Origin: Shewanella sp. NIFS-20-20
Lineage (GTDB): Bacteria; Pseudomonadota; Gammaproteobacteria; Enterobacterales; Shewanellaceae
Direction: 5' to 3'
DNA: 64,000 bases
Assembly: GCF_019209865.1 (NCBI RefSeq)
Contig: NZ_JAHUTT010000001.1
Coordinates: 62,001 to 126,000, forward strand
Shown one piece after another: positions 1 through 8,992 of this stretch; the stretch's first letter is position 1, and every line of letters starts with the position of its first letter. The notes beneath the pieces are model-generated. The model worked only from the letters and a program-made list of their open reading frames with translations, did not search any database and was not told where the DNA came from. Made by a program: the position numbers and the translations under genes.

Positions 1-99
1 AAATCAGTCTTTAGTCTGATGCAGTGACTGATACAAAAAGACACAATTCAGTTCAGTTGGCATGTTTATGGCTAACATGAAACAACAATTGGAGGGTTC

Positions 100-144
100 A
101 TGCTCAAATTGTTAACTCTGGCGTCCAAGGAGGATTGTCAATGA
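100..144 (+). CDS. Putative 14-codon leader ORF upstream of csgD
   Basis: A short ORF encoding MLKLLTLASKEDCQ begins at ATG 100, six bases downstream of a strong GGAGGG ribosome-binding site (91-96). Its TGA (142-144) overlaps the ATG of the csgD-like gene at 141 in an ATGA arrangement. The csgD Shine-Dalgarno sequence (AAGGAGG, 127-133) lies inside this ORF, so translating it would sweep across the csgD start. This suggests translational coupling or leader control. The peptide resembles nothing I recognise. It could be fortuitous. Confidence 0.4.
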   Translation: MLKLLTLASKEDCQ

Positions 145-800
145 CTACGATCAGGGACATTGTTTTTTTACATCAAATTGCCTCACCTTGTAATTTAGCC
201 ATGTTGGCTAAGGCCAGTGGCTATAACGCAAGAGTATATAAGAATGCTGATGATATTGATTATTCCAATACTGAGGCCTTTTGTTTTATCAGTCATCAAG
301 GGGCCTCATTAGACAGTAAGGGGGTCCCCCTACTGGTTTCACGCTTGATTAGTCAGGTTCCCGTTGCCTTATATCAAGTCGATCAAAATGCCATCGATGC
401 AGAAACAGCATTGCTCATGGGGATCCGGGGCTTATTGTACAATGAGCAGCGAATGGATCTGATGATGGGCTTAAAAAAAATGTTACAAGGGGAGTTGTGG
501 TATGAGCGGCCTATCTTGAGTAAGGTGTTTCGGTCATTGATTTTAAAAGTTGATAATTCGTCACCAATGTCGAAAGAAGCCATGATGATGTTACAAGCAT
601 TAACTGGTCGAGAACGCACCATCATCAAGCTGGTAGGCAGTGGTGCACGCAATAAAGAGATCGCGCAGCGCTTATGTATTAGTGAGCATACCGTCAAGGC
701 TCACATTTCCTCTATCTTCAGAAAAACCCAATCTCGTAATCGAGTGGAGTTATTGCGTTGGGCGCAAACACATCAGGGCCAGTTTGAACTGATGGGGTAA
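141..800 (+). CDS. csgD: CsgD-like LuxR-family transcriptional regulator
   Basis: A 219-residue regulator. The N-terminal half (about 1-140) looks like a degenerate receiver domain, and the C-terminal LuxR/GerE helix-turn-helix spans about 150-210 (LTGRERTIIKLVGSG, then NKEIAQRLCISEHTVKAHI). Both the length and the segment before the HTH (GIRGLLYNEQ...LQGELWYERP) parallel E. coli CsgD, the master activator of curli synthesis. It faces the curlin genes convergently across a shared terminator, which supports a curli-regulator role. ATG 141 is preferred over TTG 135 because AAGGAGG at 127-133 is correctly spaced only for the ATG. The csgEFG secretion genes that often accompany csgD are not in this window. 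Direct control of the neighbouring genes is inference. Confidence 0.8.
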   Translation: MTTIRDIVFLHQIASPCNLAMLAKASGYNARVYKNADDIDYSNTEAFCFISHQGASLDSKGVPLLVSRLISQVPVALYQVDQNAIDAETALLMGIRGLLYNEQRMDLMMGLKKMLQGELWYERPILSKVFRSLILKVDNSSPMSKEAMMMLQALTGRERTIIKLVGSGARNKEIAQRLCISEHTVKAHISSIFRKTQSRNRVELLRWAQTHQGQFELMG

Positions 801-830
801 AGGGTTAAGTGACACGTTACTTTGCCGCAT

Positions 831-862
831 AAAAAAACTCCGGATGAATCCGGAGTTTTTTA
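831..862. terminator. Bidirectional terminator between csgD and the long curlin gene
   Basis: The stem AAAACTCCGGAT/ATCCGGAGTTTT has a short loop and is flanked by A and T tracts. It lies between two convergent genes and can end transcription from either side. Confidence 0.85.
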
Positions 863-891
863 TTGGCTTAAACGTCGCTGACGTTTTCCGC

Positions 892-2388
892 TTAGTTTTG
901 GATGACAATCGCGCTGTTGTTGTCACCGGTTTGAGTCACATCAATCACATTACCGATACCAGATTGTAGACCTGTCACTATGTTGTCATTACCTACTTGG
1001 CTAATCGACAGTGAGTTGCTGTCACCTGTGATTTCAAAGCTGCCTGAGGCAGTACCTTCACCAGATACCCAGTTACCATTACCTGTCTGGCTAATCATGG
1101 CTGAGTTTTCATCGCCGAGGATAATTAAATCAATCAGGTTGAGATCGCCATTCTGCGTGAGTTCTACATCGGTGTTGTTGTCACCAATTACTGACGCTAA
1201 AGCTTCGTTATCGTTACCATCTTGTTCAACATTAACGTCGTTATCATTGCCTGAAATTTCGACATAACCAAAGTTAGTGTCGCCTTCTTGAGTGACTTCT
1301 GCAGAGTTATCATCACCTGTTACAAACACGGCAATTTGATTGCTGTTACCGTCGGAAGTCATTAATACATCGTTATCATTCCCCTCTAAACCAAAGGTGG
1401 CATAGTTGCTATCGCCTTCTTGGTCTAGCATGGCAAAGTTATCATCGCCTATCACAGCGAATTCAGCGGCATTGCTATTACCGGTTTGTTCAATATCAAT
1501 GCGGTTATCATTCCCATCGATAATTGCCACTTCAGGGTCGCCAATCAGGTTTGAGGTGCCGTCTTGAACAATTTCGATATCATTGTCGTCACCATTAGCA
1601 AATTCGAGCACCGCTGAGTTCGAGTCACCGGTTTGATCAATCTCAACTTCATTTGATGAACCCGTCATGCTATACACAAAGCCAACGTTGTTATTGCCAT
1701 CTTGAGTCATCACAAAATTATTGTCATTACCAAAGACACCGCGAACACCGGCTAAATTACTGTCACCAAATTGGCTAGCATCTAAATCATTGTTGTTGCC
1801 AATATTGCGGTCAAGATTGACACCAATCATACCGGCCTGGTTACTATTACCTTCTTGGGTGGCAATGAAGTCATTATCATTACCTTCGGCGCGATAGACA
1901 GTAAAGTTACTATCGCCAAGTTGGTAAATGTCACCGGTATTATTATCACCAATCAACTCTACGTTGGTATCGTTGCGGGAACCATCTTGGTTAAGGACGA
2001 CATCATTGCTGGCGCCGGTAATAACCATTTCAGTGGTATTCCAATAATCATTCTGGGTCACATCAACCACGTTGCTATCACCGGTGATTTCACTGCTAGC
2101 AACTTGCCAATCAAGCGTTTGAGTGAAAGTGACATCGTTACCATTGCCCGTCACATCTGAGTAACCTTCATGCCAGTAACCGTCTTGACTGATGTCAGTC
2201 ACGTTGTCATCGCCGACTTGTGAAGAGATTATCGTGTTGCGCTCTCCGGTCTGAACTGTGGTCGCTTCGTTATTATTGCCGGTTTGGGTCACGGTACTTT
2301 CATTAGGGTAGTCTTGTGCATTAACCCCCACGCTAAAGGCTGCAGCAATAGCGATGGCAATAATGGATTTTTTTGTCACTGAAGTCAT
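892..2388 (-). CDS. Long, acidic CsgA-like curlin repeat protein
   Basis: A 498-residue secreted protein with a Sec signal peptide (about 1-24, ending VGVNAQ). The rest is roughly 20 tandem units of about 22 residues. Each unit follows the curlin pattern QxGxxN followed by GxxN, as in QEGDSN...GNDNDV. Curlin repeats stack as a beta-solenoid amyloid on the cell surface. E. coli CsgA has five repeats in about 150 residues, so this protein is several times longer. It is very rich in Asp and Asn and poor in Lys and Arg, so the fibre would be strongly acidic. It starts 12 bases after the CsgB-like gene, with AGGGAT ahead of the ATG, so the two form an operon. Some units deviate (QTLDWQ, QNDYWN, SDGNSN). 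It is probably the major fibre subunit. Confidence 0.85.
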   Translation of the reverse strand: MTSVTKKSIIAIAIAAAFSVGVNAQDYPNESTVTQTGNNNEATTVQTGERNTIISSQVGDDNVTDISQDGYWHEGYSDVTGNGNDVTFTQTLDWQVASSEITGDSNVVDVTQNDYWNTTEMVITGASNDVVLNQDGSRNDTNVELIGDNNTGDIYQLGDSNFTVYRAEGNDNDFIATQEGNSNQAGMIGVNLDRNIGNNNDLDASQFGDSNLAGVRGVFGNDNNFVMTQDGNNNVGFVYSMTGSSNEVEIDQTGDSNSAVLEFANGDDNDIEIVQDGTSNLIGDPEVAIIDGNDNRIDIEQTGNSNAAEFAVIGDDNFAMLDQEGDSNYATFGLEGNDNDVLMTSDGNSNQIAVFVTGDDNSAEVTQEGDTNFGYVEISGNDNDVNVEQDGNDNEALASVIGDNNTDVELTQNGDLNLIDLIILGDENSAMISQTGNGNWVSGEGTASGSFEITGDSNSLSISQVGNDNIVTGLQSGIGNVIDVTQTGDNNSAIVIQN

Positions 2389-2400
2389 ATATCAATCCCT

Positions 2401-2832
2401 TCACTTATATTGTGTGATTGAGATGGCGGCGCCATCCCCGATTTGTTGTATGGCAAAACTAGTGCCATTGCTCTGATTGAGTTGAACTAGGTTGTTTTGT
2501 CCGATTTGACTGATGTTGGCTAGATTGTCATCCCCGCGTTGGCTGATCTTAATCAAATTACCTGAGCCTACTTGGGTACTGTTCGCCTGATTATTGTTAC
2601 CAGACTGCAGTATGTCGCTCTCATTACTTACCCCCAGTTGAACCATAGTTGCTTGGTTAAGTTCACCCGATTGAATGAGGCGTATCGCATTGTCTCTGCC
2701 ACTATTTTCTAGGACAGCTTGCAGAGTTAGTGATATCCCAGCTTGCTCCATTAACTGAGCGCTTGGTTCTGCATTGGCTTTAGCTGCCAACAACAGCAAT
2801 ACCATGACGATGCCGTATTTCACATGTGGCAC
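2401..2832 (-). CDS. csgB: CsgB-like curlin minor subunit (nucleator)
   Basis: A 143-residue secreted protein with a signal peptide (about 1-21, ending AKANA). It carries about five curlin repeats of the QxGxxN type (QSGELNQATMV, QLGVSNESDIL, QSGNNNQ, QVGSGN, QRGDDN, QIGQNN). Its size and its place upstream of the larger curlin gene match CsgB, which nucleates curli polymerisation at the outer membrane. The start is GTG at 2832, with GAGGAG about six bases upstream. The last repeat is degenerate and the protein ends QYK, which recalls the divergent C-terminal repeat of CsgB. Confidence 0.8.
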   Translation of the reverse strand: MPHVKYGIVMVLLLLAAKANAEPSAQLMEQAGISLTLQAVLENSGRDNAIRLIQSGELNQATMVQLGVSNESDILQSGNNNQANSTQVGSGNLIKISQRGDDNLANISQIGQNNLVQLNQSNGTSFAIQQIGDGAAISITQYK

Positions 2833-3221
2833 TTTTTGCTCCTCTAGTGGTTTGTCGCCTTCTTACTAAATCGAAAACATTTCCAAACTGACGTATTCAA
2901 ACTAGGGTGTTAACTAATCGATAACAATTGAACTAAAGGCTATTTTTTTTTTTGCTTTAAAAGTTTTTATTTATCGATTGGTAGTCAAAAAGGCTAATAT
3001 TTACAGTAGTGTAGGATTTTAATCTGCGCAGCTATGCTGATTTGGCTAGTTCATGGGTATTAGTATAAAGGTGTTAATTTTTTGTTAGCACCTTGGCGGG
3101 GGCCGATAATTGTGGCAACAATCATGTTGGTTAGGAAATTAAAGGCGTTCGCTGTGGTGGTGTTAACACCCAGTGAACGTTTTCCCATGTGGTAGATATG
3201 ACATGAAAATAAGGATGAACA
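2833..3221. promoter_or_regulatory. Divergent regulatory region with recurring GGTGTTAA half-sites
   Basis: This 389-bp gene-free region separates the curlin operon (minus) from the S8 protease (plus). The 8-mer GGTGTTAA occurs at 2906-2913 and 3070-3077. It forms the core of a perfect 12-bp palindrome, GGTGTTAACACC, at 3159-3170. A near-perfect inverted copy (TTAGCACC) is at 3085-3092. A separate 9-bp inverted repeat, AATCGATAA (2916-2924) and TTATCGATT (2971-2979), flanks a T-rich stretch. The arrangement looks like operators for an unidentified regulator. No promoter was assigned. Confidence 0.45.
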
Positions 3222-5753
3222 ATGATAACTAAACTCTCGCCATTAGCATTGGCTGTATCGGGTATGCTGGCTCTCGCAAGCACTAGCGCCCTCGCGGCTG
3301 ATTCAAAAATGGCTAAACAAAATGAAGCCATTAGTTACGATAAAGATTCAATTTTAGTTGTCTATCATGACAATACTTCTAAGAGTGAAAGATTGGCGGC
3401 ACAACGCCTTGTCCGTGGTTATATGCAAGATAAAAATAGCGACGGAATCGATGATAAGTTTTCAGCCCTGATGAACGGGCGCTTGGCTCAAATATCTTTG
3501 GGTCGTGGCGGCGATGTAAAACAAGCCATAAAAATGATGAGTGCTCACCCTGCAGTTAAATATGCAGAGCCAAATTACCGTTTACATACTTTAGCGACCC
3601 CGGATGACACGCGTTATGGTGAGCTGTGGGGATTAAATAATACCGGTCAAACATCTGGCACAGCGGACGCTGATATCGATGCAGCCGAAGCGTGGGATAT
3701 CAGCACAGGTTCAAGCGACGTTGTCGTCGCGGTGATCGATACCGGTGTTGACTATAACCACTCAGATCTGGCAGGCAATATTTGGACCAACCCAGGTGAG
3801 ATTGCTGGTAACGGCATCGATGATGACGGCAACGGTGTCGTCGATGATGTTCATGGTTTCAACGCGATAAACAATAGCGGTGACCCATTTGACGATAATG
3901 CCCATGGTACTCACGTATCGGGCACTATCGGTGCTAAAGGTAATAACGCCAATGGTGTTGTGGGTGTCAACTGGGATGTCAGCATCATTGGTTGTAAATT
4001 CCTTGATTCGTCCGGTTCAGGTAGCACAGCCGGCGCGATTGCTTGTGTTAACTACGTCACCGATCTGAAAGTTAACCGCGGTGTTGATGTCAAAATCACC
4101 AACAACTCTTGGGGTGGCGGTGGTTTTAGCCAAGCATTAAAAGATGCTATTGATGCCGGTGGCGATGCGGGCATTATGTTTGTCGCTGCCGCGGGTAATG
4201 GTGCGTATGACAATGATGCTTCACCCAGCTATCCTGCGAGCTATGACTCCGATGCCATCGTGGCTGTAGCCAGTACCGATCATAATGATGCCATGTCTGG
4301 TTTTTCTCAGTACGGTTTAACCAGTGTTGACTTAGGTGCACCAGGTTCTGCGATTTTATCGACCGTGCCTGGTGGTGGTTACTCTAGCTTCTCTGGTACC
4401 TCCATGGCTACCCCGCATGTCGTCGGTGCGGCAGCGCTTGCGTGGTCTGTTAATCCAGATCTTGATGTCGCTGAAATGAAAGAATTGTTGTTGAGTAGCG
4501 GTGATGACAATGCTGCACTTAACGGCAAAACTGTTTCTGGTAAGCGTCTAAACGTCAACAATGCGTTGGAAGCGGCTGATCCTTCACCTGCCTTTAAGTT
4601 AAATGTCACTCCGGGTACGCAAACCATCGAAGCTGGTGCCAGCGCCAGCTATGAATTTAGCGTAGGAAGTGTGGCTGGTTGGGATAACACGGTTAGCTTG
4701 AGCTTTAGTGTCGATCCTGCATTAGCTGGAGTGAGTTTATCGACTGACTCTGCAATGGCAGGGGATACTTTCACCTTAGATGTTGCCACCATGAGCGATA
4801 CGGCATGGGGTGATTATGCCATTGAAGTGACCGGTGTTGACGGTGATATTGTTAAGTCTAAGACGGTTAATCTGACGGTTATTCCACAAGGCTTAGCGGA
4901 CTACCCGTACAGCAATGACACTCCTGTCGCTATTCCAGATAACAACAGTGAAGGTATTACCAGCACGATTGAGGTCGCTGAAGGTTTACTAATCTTTGGC
5001 ACCGAAGCGAGCGTGGATATTACCCATACCTGGATTGGTGACTTGATTGTTACCTTGACTTCGCCAACGGGTACTGAAGCTGTACTGCATAACCGTGCTG
5101 GTGGCAGTGCCGATGATCTGGTTGAAAGCTGGGATTTAAGTGCCTTTAATGGCGAGTCTGCCATGGGAACTTGGACCTTAAACGTTAGTGATAATGCGGG
5201 TGCGGATCTTGGTACCTTAAACAGCTGGGGCTTAGTGTTCTCTGCGGTGGGTGATGGTACGCCTGCTGCGCCAGAGGCTGGTTTTGACTATGAGGTTGAC
5301 GGTCTGAGCGTGAGCTTTACCAACACCAGTTCTGATATCAACGATGATATCGTGAGCTATAGCTGGGACTTTGGCGATGGCATGATGTCATCAGATGCTA
5401 ATCCAAGCCATGTCTTCGCTGCGGCTGGGACTTATACCGTGAGCTTAACCGCTACTGATGCTGAGGACCTGTCAAATACCGTGACTCGTGAGATTGAGGT
5501 GTTCCAACACTCAATTGATGCAAGTGCAACTCGTGCATACAAATCACGCCGCGGTTCTGCGTTAGTGGATGTCGCATGGGACGGCGCGGTAGGTGATTCA
5601 GTCATCATCATGCGTGATGGTCAGCAAGTCGCTGAAACCAACAATGATGGTCGCTACCGAGATCGTTTCTCTACCGCGGCGACTACTGTGACTTATCAAG
5701 TGTGTGAAGCAACGTCGAGCTTATGTTCTGACGAGTTTGTTGCTGAGTTCTAA
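3222..5753 (+). CDS. Secreted subtilisin-family (S8) serine protease with P and PKD domains
   Basis: An 843-residue secreted protease. The order is: signal peptide (about 1-25, ending SALA); an inhibitor-like propeptide (about 40-125); an S8 catalytic domain (about 130-455); a linker beta domain; a proprotein-convertase P domain (about 555-680, with WIGDLIVTLTSPTGT and GTWTLNVSDNA); a PKD domain (about 690-765, SYSWDFGDG and HVFAAAGTYTV); and a short C-terminal beta module. The catalytic triad is Asp173 (VIDTGVD), His228 (HGTHVSG) and Ser394 (GTSMATP). Asn326 in AAAGNG is the likely oxyanion-hole residue. It probably degrades extracellular protein. A strong terminator follows it. ATG 3222 is preceded by AAGGATGA. 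Confidence 0.92.
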   Translation: MITKLSPLALAVSGMLALASTSALAADSKMAKQNEAISYDKDSILVVYHDNTSKSERLAAQRLVRGYMQDKNSDGIDDKFSALMNGRLAQISLGRGGDVKQAIKMMSAHPAVKYAEPNYRLHTLATPDDTRYGELWGLNNTGQTSGTADADIDAAEAWDISTGSSDVVVAVIDTGVDYNHSDLAGNIWTNPGEIAGNGIDDDGNGVVDDVHGFNAINNSGDPFDDNAHGTHVSGTIGAKGNNANGVVGVNWDVSIIGCKFLDSSGSGSTAGAIACVNYVTDLKVNRGVDVKITNNSWGGGGFSQALKDAIDAGGDAGIMFVAAAGNGAYDNDASPSYPASYDSDAIVAVASTDHNDAMSGFSQYGLTSVDLGAPGSAILSTVPGGGYSSFSGTSMATPHVVGAAALAWSVNPDLDVAEMKELLLSSGDDNAALNGKTVSGKRLNVNNALEAADPSPAFKLNVTPGTQTIEAGASASYEFSVGSVAGWDNTVSLSFSVDPALAGVSLSTDSAMAGDTFTLDVATMSDTAWGDYAIEVTGVDGDIVKSKTVNLTVIPQGLADYPYSNDTPVAIPDNNSEGITSTIEVAEGLLIFGTEASVDITHTWIGDLIVTLTSPTGTEAVLHNRAGGSADDLVESWDLSAFNGESAMGTWTLNVSDNAGADLGTLNSWGLVFSAVGDGTPAAPEAGFDYEVDGLSVSFTNTSSDINDDIVSYSWDFGDGMMSSDANPSHVFAAAGTYTVSLTATDAEDLSNTVTREIEVFQHSIDASATRAYKSRRGSALVDVAWDGAVGDSVIIMRDGQQVAETNNDGRYRDRFSTAATTVTYQVCEATSSLCSDEFVAEF

Positions 5754-5775
5754 ACCATACTAGGTGATATGTCTA

Positions 5776-5802
5776 AGGCGCTAGTTTCTAGCGCCTTTTT
5801 TT
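5776..5802 (+). terminator. Rho-independent terminator of the S8 protease gene
   Basis: The stem GGCGCTAG/CTAGCGCC (5777-5795) has a TTT loop and is followed by seven T residues. Confidence 0.9.
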
Positions 5803-6121
5803 ATGGTCAATTATTCTCAATTCATATTATTATTATTTCATTTCTGTAATTTTATTACCTTCCATCCCTGACTGAATGGCCGCTCTCATAACCATTGGCT
5901 TATATTATTTTTATTCGCTGCGGTGGAATTATAAGCGCGCTTGTTGTTGGTTGGTTGCCGGTTTTTTGCTGGCTTGTGGCGTACTTTAGCGTTTTAGTGA
6001 TAAAGGGGACGTCAATATTCAATAATCTAATATTCTGCTGAAGTAAGTGATCTGTGTCTCTTGTCGTTCTCGCACCACTGGTTACACTGCTGCCATTACA
6101 ACGATTTAGGGTGTCATTTGT
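5803..6121. other. Gene-free leader upstream of nupC
   Basis: About 320 bases of mostly AT-rich DNA between the protease terminator and nupC. It presumably holds the nupC-deoD promoter. I saw no ORF, strong hairpin, riboswitch signature or convincing CRP or CytR palindrome. Confidence 0.5.
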
Positions 6122-7348
6122 ATGGAAGTTTTCATCAGTTTAGTCGGCATGATGTGCCTGATTGGATTAGCAGTCATTTTTTCTGAGAATCGCCGTGCCA
6201 TCCAGTTGCGTACAGTGCTTGGCGCCCTCACTTTTCAAATCTTATTCGGCGCCTTTGTGCTCTACGTTCCTGCCGGCCAAGCGGTACTCGACAGCGTCTC
6301 ATCGGCGGTCATGCAAGTGATAGGCTTTGGCAATCAAGGTTTGTCATTCCTATTTGGTGACCTCGCCAATTTTGGGGTTGGCTTTATCTTTGTGATTAAC
6401 GTTTTGTGCGTTGTGGTGTTTATTAGCTCGCTTATTGCCGTCTTATATTACCTTGGCATCATGCAATTAGTGATTGGGGTGATTGGCGGTGCTTTGGCCC
6501 GTATCTTGGGCACCAGCCGCGCCGAATCCTTATCAGCGACCGCCAATATTTTTGTGGGTCCAATCGAAGCCCCCTCGATGGTGCGTCCTTTTATTAAGCG
6601 CATGACTCGATCAGAGTTGTTCGCGGTCATGACCGGTGGTTTGGCCTCGGTGGCCGGTGGCACCATGATTGGATATATCCAAATGGGGGTTGATGTTAAA
6701 TACGTGTTGACCGCCGCCTTTATGACGGCGCCAGCGGGTTTATTATTTGCCAAATTGATGTGGCCAGAAACTGAGCCGGTTGAAAATGACATCAAGAAAA
6801 TTATTGATGCCCAGGAAGATAAACCGGCCAATGTGCTTGATGCTGCGGCCAATGGCGCAGCCATGGGAATGCAGCAAGTGCTAGCGGTATCGGCATTGTT
6901 ATTAGCCTTTGTCGGTTTAATCGCTATGGTGAACGGCATGATAGGTGGGATTGGTGGTTGGTTTGGCTTTGAAGACCTCACCATGCAGTACCTTTTAGGC
7001 TTTGTGTTGGCACCATTGGCTTGGGTAATGGGAGTGCCTTGGAGTGAGGCCACTGTCGCGGCATCTTTTATCGGCCAGAAAATGGTGATTAACGAATTTG
7101 TCGCTTACATGGATTTTTTGACTGTTAAAGACCAACTTTCTGAAAAAACACAAATTATTATTAGTTTTGCCCTGTGCGGCTTTGCCAACTTAGGCTCGTT
7201 GGCGATGGTGATAGGTGGACTGGCAGCCTTGGCTCCAGAACGCCGGAAAGATCTGAGCGCCATCGGCGCCAAAGCTTTGATTGCTGCCGCATTGGCCAAC
7301 TTGATGAGCGGTACCATTGCCGGCTTATTATTTAGTTTAGGAGCGTAA
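6122..7348 (+). CDS. nupC: NupC-family concentrative nucleoside transporter
   Basis: A 408-residue inner-membrane protein of the CNT family, which takes up nucleosides with H+ or Na+. The family is recognisable from the N-terminal helices, the Gly-rich core [17 protein letters not shown] (about residue 168) and the C-terminal segment [21 protein letters not shown]. Its length matches E. coli NupC (400). Only two bases separate its stop from the deoD ATG, so the two are co-transcribed and act together: NupC imports nucleosides and DeoD phosphorolyses them. The ATG has only a weak upstream AGGGTG. Confidence 0.93.
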   Translation: MEVFISLVGMMCLIGLAVIFSENRRAIQLRTVLGALTFQILFGAFVLYVPAGQAVLDSVSSAVMQVIGFGNQGLSFLFGDLANFGVGFIFVINVLCVVVFISSLIAVLYYLGIMQLVIGVIGGALARILGTSRAESLSATANIFVGPIEAPSMVRPFIKRMTRSELFAVMTGGLASVAGGTMIGYIQMGVDVKYVLTAAFMTAPAGLLFAKLMWPETEPVENDIKKIIDAQEDKPANVLDAAANGAAMGMQQVLAVSALLLAFVGLIAMVNGMIGGIGGWFGFEDLTMQYLLGFVLAPLAWVMGVPWSEATVAASFIGQKMVINEFVAYMDFLTVKDQLSEKTQIIISFALCGFANLGSLAMVIGGLAALAPERRKDLSAIGAKALIAAALANLMSGTIAGLLFSLGA

Positions 7349-7350
7349 CC

Positions 7351-8058
7351 ATGACACCCCATATTAATGCCCAACCAGGTGATTTTGCTAAAACATTACT
7401 GATGCCTGGCGATCCTTTGCGTGCGAAATATATTGCTGAAAATTTTTTAGATAACACTCGCTTAATTACTGATGTTCGCAATATGCTTGGCTACACCGGT
7501 GAGTACCAAGGGAAACCTGTCTCAGTGATGGGTTCAGGCATGGGCATTCCTTCAATCTCTATTTATGCCAAAGAGTTAATCACTGAGTACGGCGTGGAGA
7601 ACATCATCCGTATTGGATCATGTGGCGCTATTAGTGACAATATCAAGTTAATGGATGTGGTTATGGCGATGGGCGCGAGCACCGATTCACAAGTGAATCG
7701 TACCCGCTTTGCCAACACAGATTTTGCCATGATTGCTGACTTTGGCTTATTGCGCCGCGCAGTGGATGCCGCCGATCAGCAAGGTGTTAACTATCACGTG
7801 GGTAATCTCTATTCGTCGGATCTGTTCTACTGCAGCGATGACAATCGCTATGACTTGATGGAGAAGTACGGCATCCTTGGGGTCGAGATGGAGGCCGCCG
7901 GCCTGTATGCTGTGGCTGCCGAATATGGGGCCAAAGCGTTAGCGATGATGACAGTGACTGATCATATTCGCTTAGGTCAACACCTCACTGCGGAAGAGCG
8001 TCAACATACACTCAATGAAATGATTAAATTGACCTTGGCAGCGATCCATACCTTGTAA
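7351..8058 (+). CDS. deoD: Purine-nucleoside phosphorylase DeoD
   Basis: A 235-residue cytoplasmic enzyme that splits purine (deoxy)nucleosides with phosphate into base and (deoxy)ribose-1-phosphate. Family marks are [16 protein letters not shown] near the N-terminus, [16 protein letters not shown] (phosphate/ribose site), [10 protein letters not shown] (the ribose-binding Glu) and VTDH, which holds the catalytic Asp. Length and sequence match the hexameric bacterial DeoD type. It is coupled to nupC in a salvage operon. A hairpin follows the stop. Confidence 0.96.
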   Translation: MTPHINAQPGDFAKTLLMPGDPLRAKYIAENFLDNTRLITDVRNMLGYTGEYQGKPVSVMGSGMGIPSISIYAKELITEYGVENIIRIGSCGAISDNIKLMDVVMAMGASTDSQVNRTRFANTDFAMIADFGLLRRAVDAADQQGVNYHVGNLYSSDLFYCSDDNRYDLMEKYGILGVEMEAAGLYAVAAEYGAKALAMMTVTDHIRLGQHLTAEERQHTLNEMIKLTLAAIHTL

Positions 8059-8075
8059 TTGCGGTTTACCCTGCA

Positions 8076-8119
8076 GGTGCCAACGTACCCAAGACTAATA
8101 ATAACGGGACGTTGGCACC
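8076..8119 (+). terminator. Hairpin downstream of deoD
   Basis: A perfect 11-bp inverted repeat, GGTGCCAACGT (8076-8086) and ACGTTGGCACC (8109-8119), with a CCC/GGG extension inside the loop. A short pyrimidine run, CCTTTTCCCT, follows. It is probably a weak terminator or an mRNA 3'-end stabiliser. Confidence 0.55.
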
Positions 8120-8301
8120 ACCTTTTCCCTATCTAAGCCCCACTACACGCCTTATGGTGCCTTTTATTGATGACAGCCATTGCTAAGAGGCAAAATCAGG
8201 TGGCCTCAGCTTGGTTATTGCCATTACACTGTCTGTTCATTTATTCGCGGTAAGCTTGGACGCCACAAGATGCCGCTTCGCCTAACCACAAGGATGCAAA
8301 G

Positions 8302-8745
8302 ATGAGTATTTGGTTTCAGCCTGTGACTTTAGAGCAGTGTGAGCAGTTAGATAAAGGAATGCATGGTCAGGGAACCTTGATGCAAACCTTGGGGATCCGC
8401 ATTACCGAGATTGGTGATGATTACATGACTGCGACCATGGACGCTACACCGGCTGTCCATAATCCGTTGGGGATTGTTCATGGGGGCGCTAATGTGGTGT
8501 TGGCCGAAACGGTGGCCAGTTATGCCGCAAATTTTGCAGTGGACTTCACTCGCTACTTTTGTGTGGGTCAAGAAATTAATGCCAATCATATTAAAGCCTC
8601 CCGTAAAGGCAAACTCTTTGCCACGGCCAGACCTATTCATTTGGGTAAACGCACTTCGGTGTGGGAAGTGAAAATTACTAATGCGGCCGGTGAGTTAACC
8701 TGTATTTCAAGAATGACTGCCGCAGTGGTTAAACGCGCTGAATAA
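8302..8745 (+). CDS. Hotdog-fold acyl-CoA thioesterase (PaaI/YdiI type)
   Basis: A 147-residue single hotdog domain. The motif VHGGANVVLAET contains the conserved HGG and the catalytic Glu of the 4HBT-II/PaaI group. The rest also tracks E. coli YdiI (MenI), which hydrolyses 1,4-dihydroxy-2-naphthoyl-CoA in menaquinone synthesis: compare INANHIKASRKGK and HLGKRTSVWEVKI. A menaquinone role would suit an anaerobically respiring bacterium, but family members are promiscuous and no menaquinone genes are nearby. It appears monocistronic. Confidence 0.82.
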   Translation: MSIWFQPVTLEQCEQLDKGMHGQGTLMQTLGIRITEIGDDYMTATMDATPAVHNPLGIVHGGANVVLAETVASYAANFAVDFTRYFCVGQEINANHIKASRKGKLFATARPIHLGKRTSVWEVKITNAAGELTCISRMTAAVVKRAE

Positions 8746-8781
8746 ACCAGCGTTCGCAAGAGATCACTGTGGTTAACCGCT

Positions 8782-8805
8782 AAACCTTGATGCACATCAA
8801 GGTTT
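8782..8805 (+). promoter_or_regulatory. Perfect FNR/EtrA-type box within a hairpin, upstream of the catalase
   Basis: TTGATGCACATCAA at 8787-8800 matches the FNR consensus TTGAT-N4-ATCAA at all ten defined positions. It lies inside a longer palindrome (AAACCTTGATG/CATCAAGGTTT, 8782-8805) followed by TTTT. The element could therefore be an FNR operator for the catalase, a terminator for the thioesterase gene, or both. It is about 190 bp upstream of the catalase start. Confidence 0.55.
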
Positions 8806-8992
8806 TACTAAAAATTTGACCTTATTCTCTGTAATACCCACTTCAATCTGTATTTACGATTAATGTTATTTGTTTTAATCGCTTTATGTGTTGGTCAGGA
8901 TGTCGCTATTCTAATGGCCATCAGATTGGAGTCGAAGTTTGGCTCAGGGAATTCAAATTTTTAGCATCAATAGCGATGCAATGGAGTGTAAT

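Noticed and set aside
892-2388. Dense short repeats that could be mistaken for a CRISPR array, and plus-strand ORFs (980-1267, 1855-2160) across them
   Set aside because: The repeats are codon-level curlin units without exact direct repeats or unique spacers, and the plus-strand ORFs are antisense shadows.
6020-6070. Possible CRP site upstream of nupC (AGTGATCTGTGTCTCT)
   Set aside because: Only about half of the consensus positions match and symmetry is poor.
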